A stretch of DNA of 64,000 nucleotides from Parachryseolinea silvisoli (GCF_021190955.1 NZ_JAIOAO010000001.1:2046001-2110000); one strand, 5' to 3'. Numbered from the stretch's first letter, positions 1 through 9,125 are shown. Numbers and translations are program-made. Notes: a model not told the origin generated them from the sequence alone.

Positions 1-1
1 A

Positions 2-1249
2 GAACGCAAGATGATCCTGGACACCCGGCTGCCAAACATCTACTTCCAGGCCTACGTAGACCCAGAGGCACTCAAAAAGATCCTCAGCAACTTATTCAGC
101 AACGCCATCAAATACGGCCGCGAGCAGATCAGCGTAAGCATCCTGCCTTTCAGCAGCTACGATGAACACTTTACCATACAAGTCACCAACGACGGCCCGC
201 TCATACCCGAGTCGCAAAAAGAAAAGATCTTTGAGCCCTTCTTCCGCCTGCCCGGCACACAAGCCGAAGGCACAGGCATAGGCCTCGCGTTGGCACAGTC
301 GCTCACCCGCCTGCACAAGGGCCACCTGGAGGTAAGCCTGGACAGCGGCGTAAACGCCTTCATGCTCAGGTTGCCCATCCGCCAGGAAAAAGAATTCCAG
401 TTGTTCGACGAGTCGTTTGAAGAACTCAGCGCCACCGCTGCCCTTGAAAAACCGGCCGCGGCAGAAAAGAGTGGCCTGAGCACCATCATGCTGGTAGAAG
501 ACAACCAGGAAATACGCGACTTCCTGGTAAAAGAGCTGAGCCCCGAATACAACATTGCCACCGCCGGCAACGGCGTGGAAGCGCTGGCCAGGCTCAACGA
601 CACAACGGTACAGCTAATCATCAGCGATGTGATGATGCCCGTCATGGACGGCTTTGAATTATGCCGGCAGATCAAATCCAGGCTGGACCACTGCCACATT
701 CCCATCATTTTGCTCACCGCCAAAAACACGCTGCAATCAAAGATCGAAGGCCTGGAAATGGGTGCCGATGCCTATATCGAAAAACCATTCTCCCAACAAC
801 ACCTGAACGCCCAGATTGTCAGCCTGCTCAAAAACCGCGATCACGTCAAATCCTACTTCTCGGCATCTCCGTTGGTAAATATCAAAACGGTAGCCTATTC
901 ACGGACCGACGAAAACTTCCTGTTACGCCTAACCGACATCATCACCCGCAACATGGGCGAAGCGGAGATCAACGTAGAAATGATCGCCGCCGAAGTAAAC
1001 ATGAGTCGCCAGACACTATACCGCAAAGTCCGCGGCCTGACCAATCTCACTCCCCACGAGCTCATCATGGTAACAAAACTGAAGAAAGCCGCCGAGCTCC
1101 TGGTAACAGGCGACTACAAGATCTACGAAGTAGCCGAAAAAGTAGGCTACAGCGTCGCCGCCAACTTCAGCCGCGACTTCACCAAACAGTTCGGCATCAG
1201 CCCCTCCGAATACATGAGCTCAAGACAAGGAGCACCGAAGGGCATATAG
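2..1249 (+). CDS. Hybrid two-component sensor/regulator, C-terminal part (partial)
   Basis: The reading frame is open to the left window edge, so only the last ~415 residues are present; the sensor and dimerisation parts lie outside. Visible in order: a histidine-kinase ATPase domain (N box NLFSNAIKYG, F box EKIFEPFFR, G2 box GTGIGLALAQSL), a receiver domain (acidic pocket in MLVEDNQE, phospho-acceptor Asp in ISDVMMPVMDG, Lys in YIEKPF), and a C-terminal AraC-type double helix-turn-helix (SRQTLYRKVRGLTNLTP, then KVGYSVAANFSRDFTKQFG). This order is the hallmark of Bacteroidota hybrid two-component systems, which usually sense a glycan or nutrient in the periplasm and activate adjacent genes directly. 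No obvious target operon is visible on its 3' side. Confidence 0.93.
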   Translation, partial: ERKMILDTRLPNIYFQAYVDPEALKKILSNLFSNAIKYGREQISVSILPFSSYDEHFTIQVTNDGPLIPESQKEKIFEPFFRLPGTQAEGTGIGLALAQSLTRLHKGHLEVSLDSGVNAFMLRLPIRQEKEFQLFDESFEELSATAALEKPAAAEKSGLSTIMLVEDNQEIRDFLVKELSPEYNIATAGNGVEALARLNDTTVQLIISDVMMPVMDGFELCRQIKSRLDHCHIPIILLTAKNTLQSKIEGLEMGADAYIEKPFSQQHLNAQIVSLLKNRDHVKSYFSASPLVNIKTVAYSRTDENFLLRLTDIITRNMGEAEINVEMIAAEVNMSRQTLYRKVRGLTNLTPHELIMVTKLKKAAELLVTGDYKIYEVAEKVGYSVAANFSRDFTKQFGISPSEYMSSRQGAPKGI

Positions 1250-1457
1250 TAATAGTAAAAGAATGAATTGCTGGAGCGGGTGTGAGCACCAAGCGTCGGC
1301 GTAGGTGCGTCACCTGCGTTAGTCCCCCGCCACCAAACAATAGACAAGGCAGTAACTCACAACAGAAACGGCAATTGCAAACAACGATAACAATAGCACA
1401 CAACCACTACAGTCTTAATGAATCCGCGCGACAACCACTACATTGGAGCGCCATTCG

Positions 1458-1808
1458 TTAATTCTGCACTAAAACCTTTGCAATCTTCTCATTAATCTCA
1501 CTCAAAAACGGCTCATCTCTGACAACAACATAATCACTCCGCTGCACCTCCTCATATATCGCCGGCAAATCTTCCAGATTCACCTTCTTATCCTTTATTC
1601 CCTCCAACGTCTCGCGAATCCAAAACACCTGGTTGGTGGTTGGGATGCGGTGAAAGGTCCATTCGACATAATTCTCCAATGCCGCATACACCTGTAGCAC
1701 GAGCTTGTTGCGGTGCTCGGTCAAAATGGCTTCTGCGATGGCCGGCATTCCTGCGCCTACATGCGAAGGAATGCTCCGCAATCCCTGGTTTGTTATGAAT
1801 CTTTTCAT
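1458..1808 (-). CDS. Hypothetical protein, 116 aa
   Basis: I do not recognise this protein. It is predicted to be mostly helical, soluble and without signal peptide or membrane segment. The N-terminus is basic (MKRFITNQGLRSIPSHVGAG), the rest alternates charged and hydrophobic residues. It starts 110 nt from the divergent 92-aa gene at 1919 and the A+T-rich gap between them could hold promoters for both. The ATG used is the first in the frame; the downstream alternatives would remove much of the protein. Confidence 0.6.
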   Translation of the reverse strand: MKRFITNQGLRSIPSHVGAGMPAIAEAILTEHRNKLVLQVYAALENYVEWTFHRIPTTNQVFWIRETLEGIKDKKVNLEDLPAIYEEVQRSDYVVVRDEPFLSEINEKIAKVLVQN

Positions 1809-1918
1809 ACATTACTAGTGTAAAGACGCCTCAATACTAATAAAATTAGTTTTAATAAACTAACATTATTAGCTATTCCTTCTTTAGAAAGTTGTAGCAA
1901 CACTTAAACAGTTCAAAA

Positions 1919-2197
1919 ATGAGGGTTTTGCATGTTGACGATTTGCTGGAATTTAATGGCGAAGTGTACGCGAACTGGCGGCTATCGGGTGCCATGGGAA
2001 TCCAATACCTGAACTGCAACGGTATCATGATCATCCGCCCCATGCTGCCGCAAGAGGAAGACGTGGACGACGCCGTGCCTACGGCAGAAGCCGCCGACGC
2101 CTGGATCATCTCCATCAACCCCGATGACGTTCTGAAACTTACCGCCGCCAGCGAGGAAATGGCCTTCTACGTCGAGAAGGACCGGATTGTGTTATAA
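1919..2197 (+). CDS. Hypothetical protein, 92 aa
   Basis: A short acidic protein of unknown function. It begins MRVLHVDDLLEFNGEVYANW and shows alternating beta-type segments (IQYLNCNGIMIIRPML, AWIISINPDDVLKL) around an acidic loop (QEEDVDDAVP). No signal peptide or transmembrane helix. It ends 4 nt before the convergent stop of the membrane protein at 2202, so the two 3' ends nearly touch. Codon use (GCC, GTG, CTG rich) resembles the flanking real genes, supporting a genuine gene. Confidence 0.6.
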   Translation: MRVLHVDDLLEFNGEVYANWRLSGAMGIQYLNCNGIMIIRPMLPQEEDVDDAVPTAEAADAWIISINPDDVLKLTAASEEMAFYVEKDRIVL

Positions 2198-2201
2198 ACG
2201 A

Positions 2202-2810
2202 TTAGTGCAGAAAGAAAGAGGCTATGCCCGTGAGCACCAGGGTGACTCCCGTAATGATGCCGGCATTGTGCTCCAGCGTATGCCAGTTCATTTTTACCAG
2301 CCCGCGATATGTAAGCCGCACCCACAACACCATGCCGCTCACCGTCACAATAGTATATAACACCGCCAGCACAGCCACCAGCCACCAGCCCGTGGCGCCC
2401 GCCATGAGAAAATAGGCTTCTATTTCCAGGCACGGCGAAAAGAACATCGCAATGACAAGGCTGATCACCACCTGCCGTGGTGAAATGACCGGCTTGCTGT
2501 GCAAGTGAAAATGTTTATGACGGTGGTGCTGATACATGTAAAAGAGGCCCAGCGCGATCAGCACGCCCGGCGCAAAGAAGTGGGTGAATGGTTCGATGCT
2601 GTCGCTCAGCGCGCGCCCGGCAAGGGCAATGAGGCCGCCCAGCAACACCGTGCTCAAGGCATGGGCGAGTCCCGCCGCCAGCGTAACCGACGTCGTTTGA
2701 CTCAGCGACCATTGTTCGCGACGGCTAATAGCCAGAACGGGAAGCCAATGGTTGGGAATGAGCGCGTGTAATACGCTTAAGACTAGGCTTCCGGCAATCA
2801 GTGCAATCAT
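2202..2810 (-). CDS. NicO/UreH-like six-helix membrane protein (putative metal transporter)
   Basis: A 202-aa integral membrane protein with about six hydrophobic helices. The first helix contains HALIPNHWLP, resembling the H-x4-DHW type signature of the NicO/UreH/HupE group of nickel/cobalt exporters and related permeases. A histidine-rich cytoplasmic or periplasmic loop (YQHHRHKHFHLH) lies between helices 3 and 4, as in metal-handling members of the family. Substrate cannot be read from sequence; nickel, cobalt or another divalent metal is an inference. It stands alone, convergent with the small gene at 1919 and divergent from the SPFH gene at 2969. Confidence 0.72.
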   Translation of the reverse strand: MIALIAGSLVLSVLHALIPNHWLPVLAISRREQWSLSQTTSVTLAAGLAHALSTVLLGGLIALAGRALSDSIEPFTHFFAPGVLIALGLFYMYQHHRHKHFHLHSKPVISPRQVVISLVIAMFFSPCLEIEAYFLMAGATGWWLVAVLAVLYTIVTVSGMVLWVRLTYRGLVKMNWHTLEHNAGIITGVTLVLTGIASFFLH

Positions 2811-2968
2811 GTAAAAATATAGGGCTTCCCGCGTACAGCGCGCCCGGTTGTAAATCGGTGCCGCGCGGTGTTGGAGAACACAAAATTAACCACCAGTGTT
2901 CCACCGCGTGCGGCAAAGTCGATAAAGTTTTTGCTAATTTTAGATCTTTCACCTTCTAACCACGAACT

Positions 2969-4090
2969 ATGTCTATCTGGGACAAACTTAAGGCAGAGCT
3001 CATTGACATCATCGAATGGACCGATGAGAGCCGGAACACCATGGTGTGGCGTTTTCCGCGCTACCAGAATGAGATCAAGTATGGCGCGCAGCTCACTGTA
3101 CGGGAAAGCCAGGTAGCAGTCTTTGTAAACGAAGGACAGATCGCCGATGTTTTCCAGCCGGGAAGATATACGCTGCAAACACAAAACATGCCCATCCTGA
3201 CAACACTGAAGGGATGGAAATATGGATTCGACAGCCCGTTCAAGGCCGAAGTATACTTTGTCAACACCAAAAACTTTACCGATCAGAAGTGGGGCACCAA
3301 AAATCCCATTATGATGCGCGACCAGGAGTTTGGCCCCATTCGCCTGCGCGCCTTCGGCTCGTTCGCACTAAAAGTAAAAGACGCCGGCAAATTTATTAAA
3401 GAGATCACCGGCACCCAGGGCCACTTTACAACGGAAGAGGTAGCCGAACAGCTCCGCAACCTCATCCTCACACGCTTTACCGACGCCGTCGGCGAAAGTA
3501 AAATTCCCGCCCTGGACCTGGCCGCAAACTACGACGAGCTCTCCAGGATCGTGACCGACAAGATCGGCACCGAGTTTTCAGACTATGGCCTGGAGCTAAC
3601 CAAATTCCTGATAGAAAATATCTCGCTGCCGCCAGAAGTGGAGCAAGCGCTCGACAAACGCAGCAGCATGGGTATACTCGGTAACCTCAATGCGTATACG
3701 CAATTCCAGGCCGCCAACGCGTTGGAGTCCGCCGCCAATAATCCCGGTGGCGTGGGCAGCGACATGATGGGACTCGGTGTAGGACTTTCCATGGCCCAGC
3801 AAATGACGCAGGCGCTTAACAACGCTAACTCCCACCAGGCACAAGCGCCCAACCTCAACCAGGGACCGCCGCCCATCCCGAATGCCAACATACAATACTT
3901 TGTCGCCGTCAACGGCCAGCAGCAAGGTCCATTCAACCTGCAAGCCATCGACCAGATGGTAAAGCAAGGTCAGCTAACACGCGACATGCTCGTGTGGAAG
4001 CAGGGCATGCCCAACTGGATAAAAGCCGGTGAAGTAGGCGACCTGACAAACATCCTTGGCGCTATGCCCCCACCGCTGCCGCCACAGTAG
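2969..4090 (+). CDS. SPFH-domain protein with C-terminal GYF_2 domain
   Basis: 373 aa. Residues ~20-230 match the SPFH (band-7) class often labelled virion-core-like or YdjI-type: it opens with a conserved region near SRNTMVWRFPRYQNEIKYGA and continues with VFVNEGQIADVFQPGRYTL. A Gly/Ala/Gln-rich linker (~250-300) leads to a C-terminal GYF_2/DUF4339 domain (VNGQQQGPFNLQAIDQMV, LVWKQGMPNWIKAGEV), a small fold thought to bind proline-rich partners. There is no transmembrane segment, unlike flotillins. The gene lies 47 nt upstream of a zinc-ribbon membrane protein in the same direction; such SPFH/zinc-ribbon neighbours probably assemble together at the membrane. Confidence 0.88.
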   Translation: MSIWDKLKAELIDIIEWTDESRNTMVWRFPRYQNEIKYGAQLTVRESQVAVFVNEGQIADVFQPGRYTLQTQNMPILTTLKGWKYGFDSPFKAEVYFVNTKNFTDQKWGTKNPIMMRDQEFGPIRLRAFGSFALKVKDAGKFIKEITGTQGHFTTEEVAEQLRNLILTRFTDAVGESKIPALDLAANYDELSRIVTDKIGTEFSDYGLELTKFLIENISLPPEVEQALDKRSSMGILGNLNAYTQFQAANALESAANNPGGVGSDMMGLGVGLSMAQQMTQALNNANSHQAQAPNLNQGPPPIPNANIQYFVAVNGQQQGPFNLQAIDQMVKQGQLTRDMLVWKQGMPNWIKAGEVGDLTNILGAMPPPLPPQ

Positions 4091-4137
4091 TATTAGCAAT
4101 ATATCGAACCATTCTTTAACGAAGTTATACCTACTTC

Positions 4138-5235
4138 ATGAGTGACTTTCATGAACCTACCGACCAGGTCAGCAAAGACCTCGCATGTTCGAACTGCGGC
4201 GCCACGCTGACCTATCAACCCGGTACGACACACGTAGAGTGTGCCTACTGCGGCACAAAAGCAGAGATCAACGCAGCCACAGGCATTGTAGAAACAGACC
4301 TGGAAGAATACCTGGCCAAAGTCTGGGAAGACGATGAAACGGTATCCGTGACCGTCGTGAGTTGCAACAGCTGCGGCGGCACCTCGACGCTTGCCCCCAA
4401 CGTGGTATCCGACACCTGTCCGTTCTGCGCCTCCAACCTGGTGGTGAAGAACGGCACCACCTCCGCCATCCATAAGCCGCAGTATATACTGCCATTCTCG
4501 TTTGGACCCCCGTTAGCCCAGGAGCGCTTCCGCGGCTGGCTCAAGAAACTGTGGTTTGCCCCCAGCGACCTGAAAAAGTATGCCGACATCGACGGTAAGC
4601 TCAACGGCATGTACCTGCCCTATTGGACCTTCGACTGTACGACAGACTCGATCTATTCGGGCGAACGCGGTGATTATTACTACACCACAGAATCCTACAC
4701 GCACCACGAAAACGGAAGATCGGAAACCCGCACCCGGCAGGTACGGCATACACGGTGGTCGTCCGCACACGGCCAGGTAAACAATACATTTGACGACCTG
4801 CTGATCGAAGGAAGCCGCTCGTTGCCCAAGAACAAATTACGCGCCCTCGAGCCGTGGGACACCCAAAAACTCCTACCGTACGACGATCAATACCTGGCAG
4901 GCTTCCGCACAGAAGTGAACGTCGTAAACATCAAGAACGCCTACACTGAAGCCCAGGGTCGCATGCAGCCCCAGATCCAGGCATCGGCCAAACAGGATAT
5001 CGGCGGCGACGAGCAACAACTTCACTCCCTCGACACACGCTACCTGGACCCAAGCTTCAAACACGTACTCCTCCCGGTATGGATCAGCGCCTACCGCTAC
5101 AACAACAAAGTATATCAATTCATCATCAACGCCCGCACCGGCGAAGTGCAGGGCGAACGCCCCTACAGTGCAATAAAGATTACACTATTCATCGTAGCCA
5201 TTATACTCTTCATCTTATTCCTGACCACACTATAA
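4138..5235 (+). CDS. Double zinc-ribbon protein with C-terminal membrane anchor
   Basis: 365 aa. Two CxxC...CxxC zinc ribbons are plain: the first at ~19-45 (CSNCGATL ... CAYCGTKAE), the second at ~78-103 (CNSCGGTS ... CPFCASNLV). The middle (~115-330) is a conserved domain with LPFSFGP, YLPYWTFDC and DDLLIEGSRSLP, found in proteins often mis-annotated as primosomal or helicase-like. The last ~20 residues form a single hydrophobic helix, so the protein is probably tail-anchored with its ribbons in the cytoplasm. It likely works with the SPFH-GYF2 protein just upstream, as the two form an apparent operon. Molecular role unknown. Confidence 0.85.
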   Translation: MSDFHEPTDQVSKDLACSNCGATLTYQPGTTHVECAYCGTKAEINAATGIVETDLEEYLAKVWEDDETVSVTVVSCNSCGGTSTLAPNVVSDTCPFCASNLVVKNGTTSAIHKPQYILPFSFGPPLAQERFRGWLKKLWFAPSDLKKYADIDGKLNGMYLPYWTFDCTTDSIYSGERGDYYYTTESYTHHENGRSETRTRQVRHTRWSSAHGQVNNTFDDLLIEGSRSLPKNKLRALEPWDTQKLLPYDDQYLAGFRTEVNVVNIKNAYTEAQGRMQPQIQASAKQDIGGDEQQLHSLDTRYLDPSFKHVLLPVWISAYRYNNKVYQFIINARTGEVQGERPYSAIKITLFIVAIILFILFLTTL

Positions 5236-5244
5236 CGCAATGCG

Positions 5245-5289
5245 CCTGGCGCAGATCTTAGCCCGTCTCGGGCGAGACCTGTGCCCAGG
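5245..5289. repeat. Dispersed GC-rich imperfect palindrome, copy 1
   Basis: A 45-nt imperfect palindrome beginning CCTGGCGCAG and ending CTGTGCCCAGG, with an inner GCCCG...CGGGC hairpin. It lies between two convergent 3' ends (5235 and 5297). A clearly related copy occurs at 45322-45367: both share CTGGCGCA, then TCTTAGCCC, a variable tip, GGGCG, AGAC and TGTGCCCAG. It resembles REP-type elements and may also act as a bidirectional terminator. Confidence 0.7.
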
Positions 5290-5296
5290 CTTAGAG

Positions 5297-6871
5297 CTAA
5301 CGGCGCCTATAAAACGGTAACACCAACCCCACATCCAGCCCCACCTGAATAGGCCGCAGCGTATAAACGCTCTCTTCGGAATACACCGACCCAAACGACT
5401 GCTCCAGGAACGGCGTCAACGTAAGCACATGATGCTGCGATAACATCACCCGATTCTCGAGCCCGGCCCGCAACGCGATCCGCATATCATTCACCGTAAA
5501 ACGATGCCCCGCATGGAGCGTCCGATTCGTCACCGCCACCTGCCGGTTGACATGAAGTGCGAGTAGTATATTCCGTTCATGCCGCAGAAACATCACCTGC
5601 TGAATCACCCCCACCTGCACGCCAAGATAATGCAGTGTATTGGTCACATCATTGCGACGAACGCTGGAATAAGCATTGACTTCAATCGATTTATCGGCAA
5701 TATGTTGCACCTCCACACTATCGGCAATAATATTATAATAGTTATAATCGGTATGCTCTTGCAGCATGTTCCACGAAATGCCCGTCGTCAGCATCGTACG
5801 CCGCGCCAGGGGGTAACGCACAGTAACGCTGAGCTGATAACCTGTATTACGCCACGACGCCTGATTTTTATTATTGAGACCCGTAACGTAGTAAAGATCC
5901 TTTGCGGGATCCATCTTCTTAAAGGTATAGTTCGCACCCGCTTGAAATTGAATCGACCATTTGCTCCGTGCACGTTCCGCGCGTTTCTTTTCCTCAACAG
6001 AATCGCTTTTTAAAACTTTTGTCTTCGTCTCTTCCGCACGAAGGCGGTCCAGCCCGTCAAGCGGCGTCAGGGCCAGCAGCTCGGCCTGGGGTATATTGCG
6101 TTTGCGGAATGGCATCGGCGGACCATTGAGCGCACGGGTAACACTGTCGCCTTCGGTATCGTTACCACGCCCAGCATCTTTACCGCGTCCAACGGTTTCT
6201 TCGCGCGCAACGTGTATAGCTGTGCCCGGGCGATTGGTGTGACGTGCAAGAAGCTCTCTGCCTTCATCGTTCCCTTGTCCATCGTCATTTTTCTGTTCAC
6301 GCGCGGCACGCGCTGTACCCCCTCGGTGACGCAGCGGCTCATCATCTTGATTACGGCGTCGCGCGTGGTCGCGTGTGGCGCCAATAGCAACAGGGCGTTG
6401 CCGGGCAAGATCATTGCTCCTCACGGTGTACTCATATACCTCGCCGGCATCAACGCGAGGCGTACAGGCTACCTCCACGTTAGAACCCGGTATAGACCCC
6501 GTGTTATCCCCCGCGAGTACACGATGATCGTCAGTATCCGCCGACGCGCCAGTCGCCGACGTGGTACTGTCACAAGGCACTTCAACCGTATTATGAACCA
6601 CAGCCGACGGCGCCGGCAAGGTCCCCTTTGAAGACGCGGCGTGTTGCACCACCGTAGCAGCACGCTGCTGCCCGACAGCATGCGTCGCCACATGGTAGGA
6701 TACCAACGAGCCGAGACCGATCAATAGCAGCAGTAACAGCAGCAAACCATACATGCGGTAGTCAAATCCTCTACGGTCGAGCGCCGCTTCAATAGGGGGC
6801 CACCCACCCTCGGGTGGCGTAACTTCCAGGTCTGTGAGCGCATCCCGGAATGGTTTTTCAAAGTCATTCAT
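5297..6871 (-). CDS. Anti-sigma-like membrane protein with C-terminal outer-membrane-barrel-like domain
   Basis: 524 aa from the ATG 1 nt after the sigma-factor stop; a longer start at 6898 inside the sigma gene is possible. The first ~35 residues are cytoplasmic-like (FEKPFRDALTDLEVTPPEGG), followed by one transmembrane helix (~41-60, Leu-rich), a long low-complexity charged linker (~70-300), and a C-terminal beta-rich region (~305-524) with alternating aromatic strands such as FQAGANYTFKKMDP and YQLSVTVRYPLARRT, typical of Bacteroidota OMP_b-brl domains. Position directly behind an ECF sigma gene suggests it binds and restrains that sigma factor. The C-terminal domain would then lie in the periplasm or engage the outer membrane. 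Confidence 0.75.
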   Translation of the reverse strand: MNDFEKPFRDALTDLEVTPPEGGWPPIEAALDRRGFDYRMYGLLLLLLLLIGLGSLVSYHVATHAVGQQRAATVVQHAASSKGTLPAPSAVVHNTVEVPCDSTTSATGASADTDDHRVLAGDNTGSIPGSNVEVACTPRVDAGEVYEYTVRSNDLARQRPVAIGATRDHARRRNQDDEPLRHRGGTARAAREQKNDDGQGNDEGRELLARHTNRPGTAIHVAREETVGRGKDAGRGNDTEGDSVTRALNGPPMPFRKRNIPQAELLALTPLDGLDRLRAEETKTKVLKSDSVEEKKRAERARSKWSIQFQAGANYTFKKMDPAKDLYYVTGLNNKNQASWRNTGYQLSVTVRYPLARRTMLTTGISWNMLQEHTDYNYYNIIADSVEVQHIADKSIEVNAYSSVRRNDVTNTLHYLGVQVGVIQQVMFLRHERNILLALHVNRQVAVTNRTLHAGHRFTVNDMRIALRAGLENRVMLSQHHVLTLTPFLEQSFGSVYSEESVYTLRPIQVGLDVGLVLPFYRRR

Positions 6872-6872
6872 A

Positions 6873-7424
6873 TCAGATAACCCGTTTGTATGCGACATGA
6901 TCCGATCCGTTAAGTTTAGACTTCATTAAATCCTTGGCACGCGAAAGCTGCGACTTGGAAGTACCTTCCGATATATTCATGAGCCCCGCAATCTCCTTAT
7001 GGGTGTACCCTTCTATCACATACAGGTTGAAGATGTGCTTACAGCCCACGGGCAACGCATCGATGAGCTGCAGCAAATCCTCCTTGCGCAGCTCGCTTAA
7101 GATGTGATCGTAGTTGTTATCGTCGTAGTGCACAATGGTATCGGTCGAAATTTGTTTTTGGTGCTTTTTGTGACGGTAATAGTAGGTAATGGCCGTATTG
7201 GCCGTCACCTTGCGAACCCAGGCTCCGAGCGAATCGATCGCTTGCGACTGTTGCAACGATTTGTAAATATTGATAAAGGCCTCCTGGAATATATCCTTCG
7301 CGTCCTCGGGCGTCGCAGCATAGCGCCGGCATACACCCATTACCTTGGGGGCGTAATGTTGGTACAGCTGCTCCTGTGCTCCGCGATGACCTTGTCTACA
7401 ACCGGCGATCCAATGTTCTTCCAT
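6873..7424 (-). CDS. RNA polymerase ECF sigma-70 factor
   Basis: 183 aa. Region 2 is seen at ~25-85 (DAKDIFQEAFINIYKSL) and region 4 at ~125-175 with the helix-turn-helix GYTHKEIAGLMNISEGTSKS. An in-frame GTG at 7442 is possible but falls inside a perfect inverted repeat (7437-7462), so the ATG at 7424 (MEEHWIAGCRQG) is preferred. It is followed after 1 nt by an anti-sigma-like membrane gene, the usual co-transcribed regulator pair. Such factors normally switch on a small envelope or nutrient regulon in response to an outside signal; the signal here is unknown. Confidence 0.92.
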   Translation of the reverse strand: MEEHWIAGCRQGHRGAQEQLYQHYAPKVMGVCRRYAATPEDAKDIFQEAFINIYKSLQQSQAIDSLGAWVRKVTANTAITYYYRHKKHQKQISTDTIVHYDDNNYDHILSELRKEDLLQLIDALPVGCKHIFNLYVIEGYTHKEIAGLMNISEGTSKSQLSRAKDLMKSKLNGSDHVAYKRVI

Positions 7425-7436
7425 AGCTACCAGGAA

Positions 7437-7462
7437 GTCCACACGGCTCGCACCGTGTGGAC
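7437..7462. promoter_or_regulatory. Perfect 10-bp inverted repeat upstream of ECF sigma start
   Basis: GTCCACACGG and CCGTGTGGAC are separated by 6 nt. The repeat ends 13 nt before the ATG of the ECF sigma gene at 7424. It could be a protein-binding operator or an mRNA hairpin close to the ribosome-binding region. It is not followed by a T-tract on either strand, so it is not a terminator. Confidence 0.6.
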
Positions 7463-7507
7463 GTTGTATAAATACTTGAGTTTAACGGTTTCTATTTTGC
7501 ATACTCC

Positions 7508-8833
7508 TTATTGCGGCCAGTCGGTGATGGTGATCGTCACCGTCGTTTCGCTGCATTGGCCGTCGTGACAGATCATATAAATAAAGCTCTCCTGGCCCCC
7601 GAAGTGATTGTTCGGGATGAACTTGAACATCTCCAGCGAGAAATATTGTATCGAGCCGCTATACGGTTGCTGGGGTGTAGTGATCTGAAGCTGGTTCGTG
7701 GGTACACCGTTGAGTACGTCGTTGCCGATGATATCCTGGAACGGGATGTTCAGCGCGTCATAGTTGGCCATCATCTCGAGATATTGAGCGTGCGTATAGA
7801 CGATGTCGTCACCAACTGCCTGGATAGGGCCCGCCTCGCCTACGTTGATGCTGACCGTGGCTTGTGAGCAGGAACCATCGTAGCAGATCTGGTACGTGAA
7901 ACTGTCAGAACCGCTATACCCATCTTCAGGGCTGTACCGGAACACTTCATTTTGCTCGTAGCGAGCGGTGCCGTGCTGGGGCGGTGTCACGATCGATACC
8001 TCGAGCTCGATGTACTGCACGCCGCCGATTTGGTCATTGCCAAAGATCGCTGACAACGGATACGTAATCTGATTACCCGGCCAGGCTTCCAGCAACGCGG
8101 CATACTCGGCAGCGGTATAGTTAAATACGTCGTTGATAGCTTGTACCGTAATGGTTTCCGGATGCACGGAGATCGACGCCACACCGTAATACAACACCTT
8201 GGGGTTCGCACGACCGGCAACGCTATAGACTACATAAACAGGTCCCGCATAGTCGGTGACAGAATAGTAAAAGAGTAGCCCGTCAATGATCTTAGCCTCA
8301 CCTTGTGCCGGTTGATTAGTCACCTTCAGGGTAGCGACATCAAACTGGTCATCGCACAGGATGTCATTGGCCAGCACGTCGACAACGATCTGCGGATCGG
8401 TAGGCTTACCGTATCCCTGGTCGGGCACGGCCATGCTGTAACATTTGGTCTCGTCCGACACATAGGTAAATTCGATGGTTCCTTCATCACATTTACCGCC
8501 GGCACACACTGAATAAACTATTTGATCGGTTCCGCTGGTGAAATCCTCGTTCGGAGTATACATCAGCAGCGCACTGCTGAGAATGGATACGGTACCCTTG
8601 GTGGGCTCCTGAACAATCGAGATCGTCGAGGCACCGGTAAGTTTCGAAGCTTGTACCAGGTCAACCAGTACCGGACCGTTTACCACCATCGCGGCATCCA
8701 GGTCAACGGCCTGGTCGATCTCCTCGTCCGAGGGGATAACATCACCGCTCATTTCGTCACACGCTTGCGCCGCCAGGGCCAGCCCCACCAGGAGGAGGCT
8801 ACGTCGGATTATACTTTTAACAGGAAATAACAT
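7508..8833 (-). CDS. Lipoprotein with tandem bacterial Ig/cadherin-like repeats
   Basis: 441 aa. The N-terminus is a lipoprotein signal (SLLLVGLALAAQAC), Cys being the acylation site. Behind it are about four repeats of ~90-100 residues. Each has a strand such as TPNEDFTSGTDQIVYSVCAG, YSPEDGYSGSDSFTYQICYD or FIPNNHFGGQESFIYMICHD, followed by G(K/S/Q)C(D/S) and a valine/threonine strand. This is the Big_9/cadherin-like tandem pattern (x-P-x2-x-F-x-G-x-D-x-F-x-Y). Each repeat carries a Cys pair (C-x4-6-C), probably a disulphide. It is likely exposed on the cell surface or in the periplasm and may bind carbohydrate or protein. It lies just upstream (5') of the ECF sigma gene on the same strand, 66 nt away, and may be part of the same locus. 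Confidence 0.85.
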   Translation of the reverse strand: MLFPVKSIIRRSLLLVGLALAAQACDEMSGDVIPSDEEIDQAVDLDAAMVVNGPVLVDLVQASKLTGASTISIVQEPTKGTVSILSSALLMYTPNEDFTSGTDQIVYSVCAGGKCDEGTIEFTYVSDETKCYSMAVPDQGYGKPTDPQIVVDVLANDILCDDQFDVATLKVTNQPAQGEAKIIDGLLFYYSVTDYAGPVYVVYSVAGRANPKVLYYGVASISVHPETITVQAINDVFNYTAAEYAALLEAWPGNQITYPLSAIFGNDQIGGVQYIELEVSIVTPPQHGTARYEQNEVFRYSPEDGYSGSDSFTYQICYDGSCSQATVSINVGEAGPIQAVGDDIVYTHAQYLEMMANYDALNIPFQDIIGNDVLNGVPTNQLQITTPQQPYSGSIQYFSLEMFKFIPNNHFGGQESFIYMICHDGQCSETTVTITITDWPQ

Positions 8834-9107
8834 GGTTATATGTATTATAGTGTTTATAGTGAATACGATAAATCAAAATGTGTACGTACAATACCATTGT
8901 CCTGAAGCGTGGCAAAATGGTTGGAAGTATAGGCAGAATCTTTACTTTTTTTTAGAACTTTAAGAATAAACCCCATCGCCATGTAGGGGCATTTGTATGA
9001 ATCGGAAGCGCTCACCCCTTGCCCTTGTCTGCGCGATGCTTTTTACCCATTTACCGACATATGTACCATTCCTGCCGCGAATGGAACTGACTTTCCCCGG
9101 CATCGGT

Positions 9108-9115
9108 TAACTTTA
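9108..9115 (+). promoter_or_regulatory. Candidate -7 promoter element of the ternary operon
   Basis: TAACTTTA matches TAnnTTTG at 5 of the 6 fixed positions and lies 10 nt upstream of the first ATG of the operon. No good TTTG -33 partner is seen at the expected distance. The 292-nt gap 8834-9125 shows no other gene-like content. Confidence 0.3.
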
Positions 9116-9125
9116 CCAGCGCGCT

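Noticed and set aside
5680-5700. AATCGATTTA matching the LacI-like operator core
   Set aside because: It is inside a coding region far from sugar genes and matches only 10 bases; chance is likely. The same applies to a match near 42495 in the HxlR gene.
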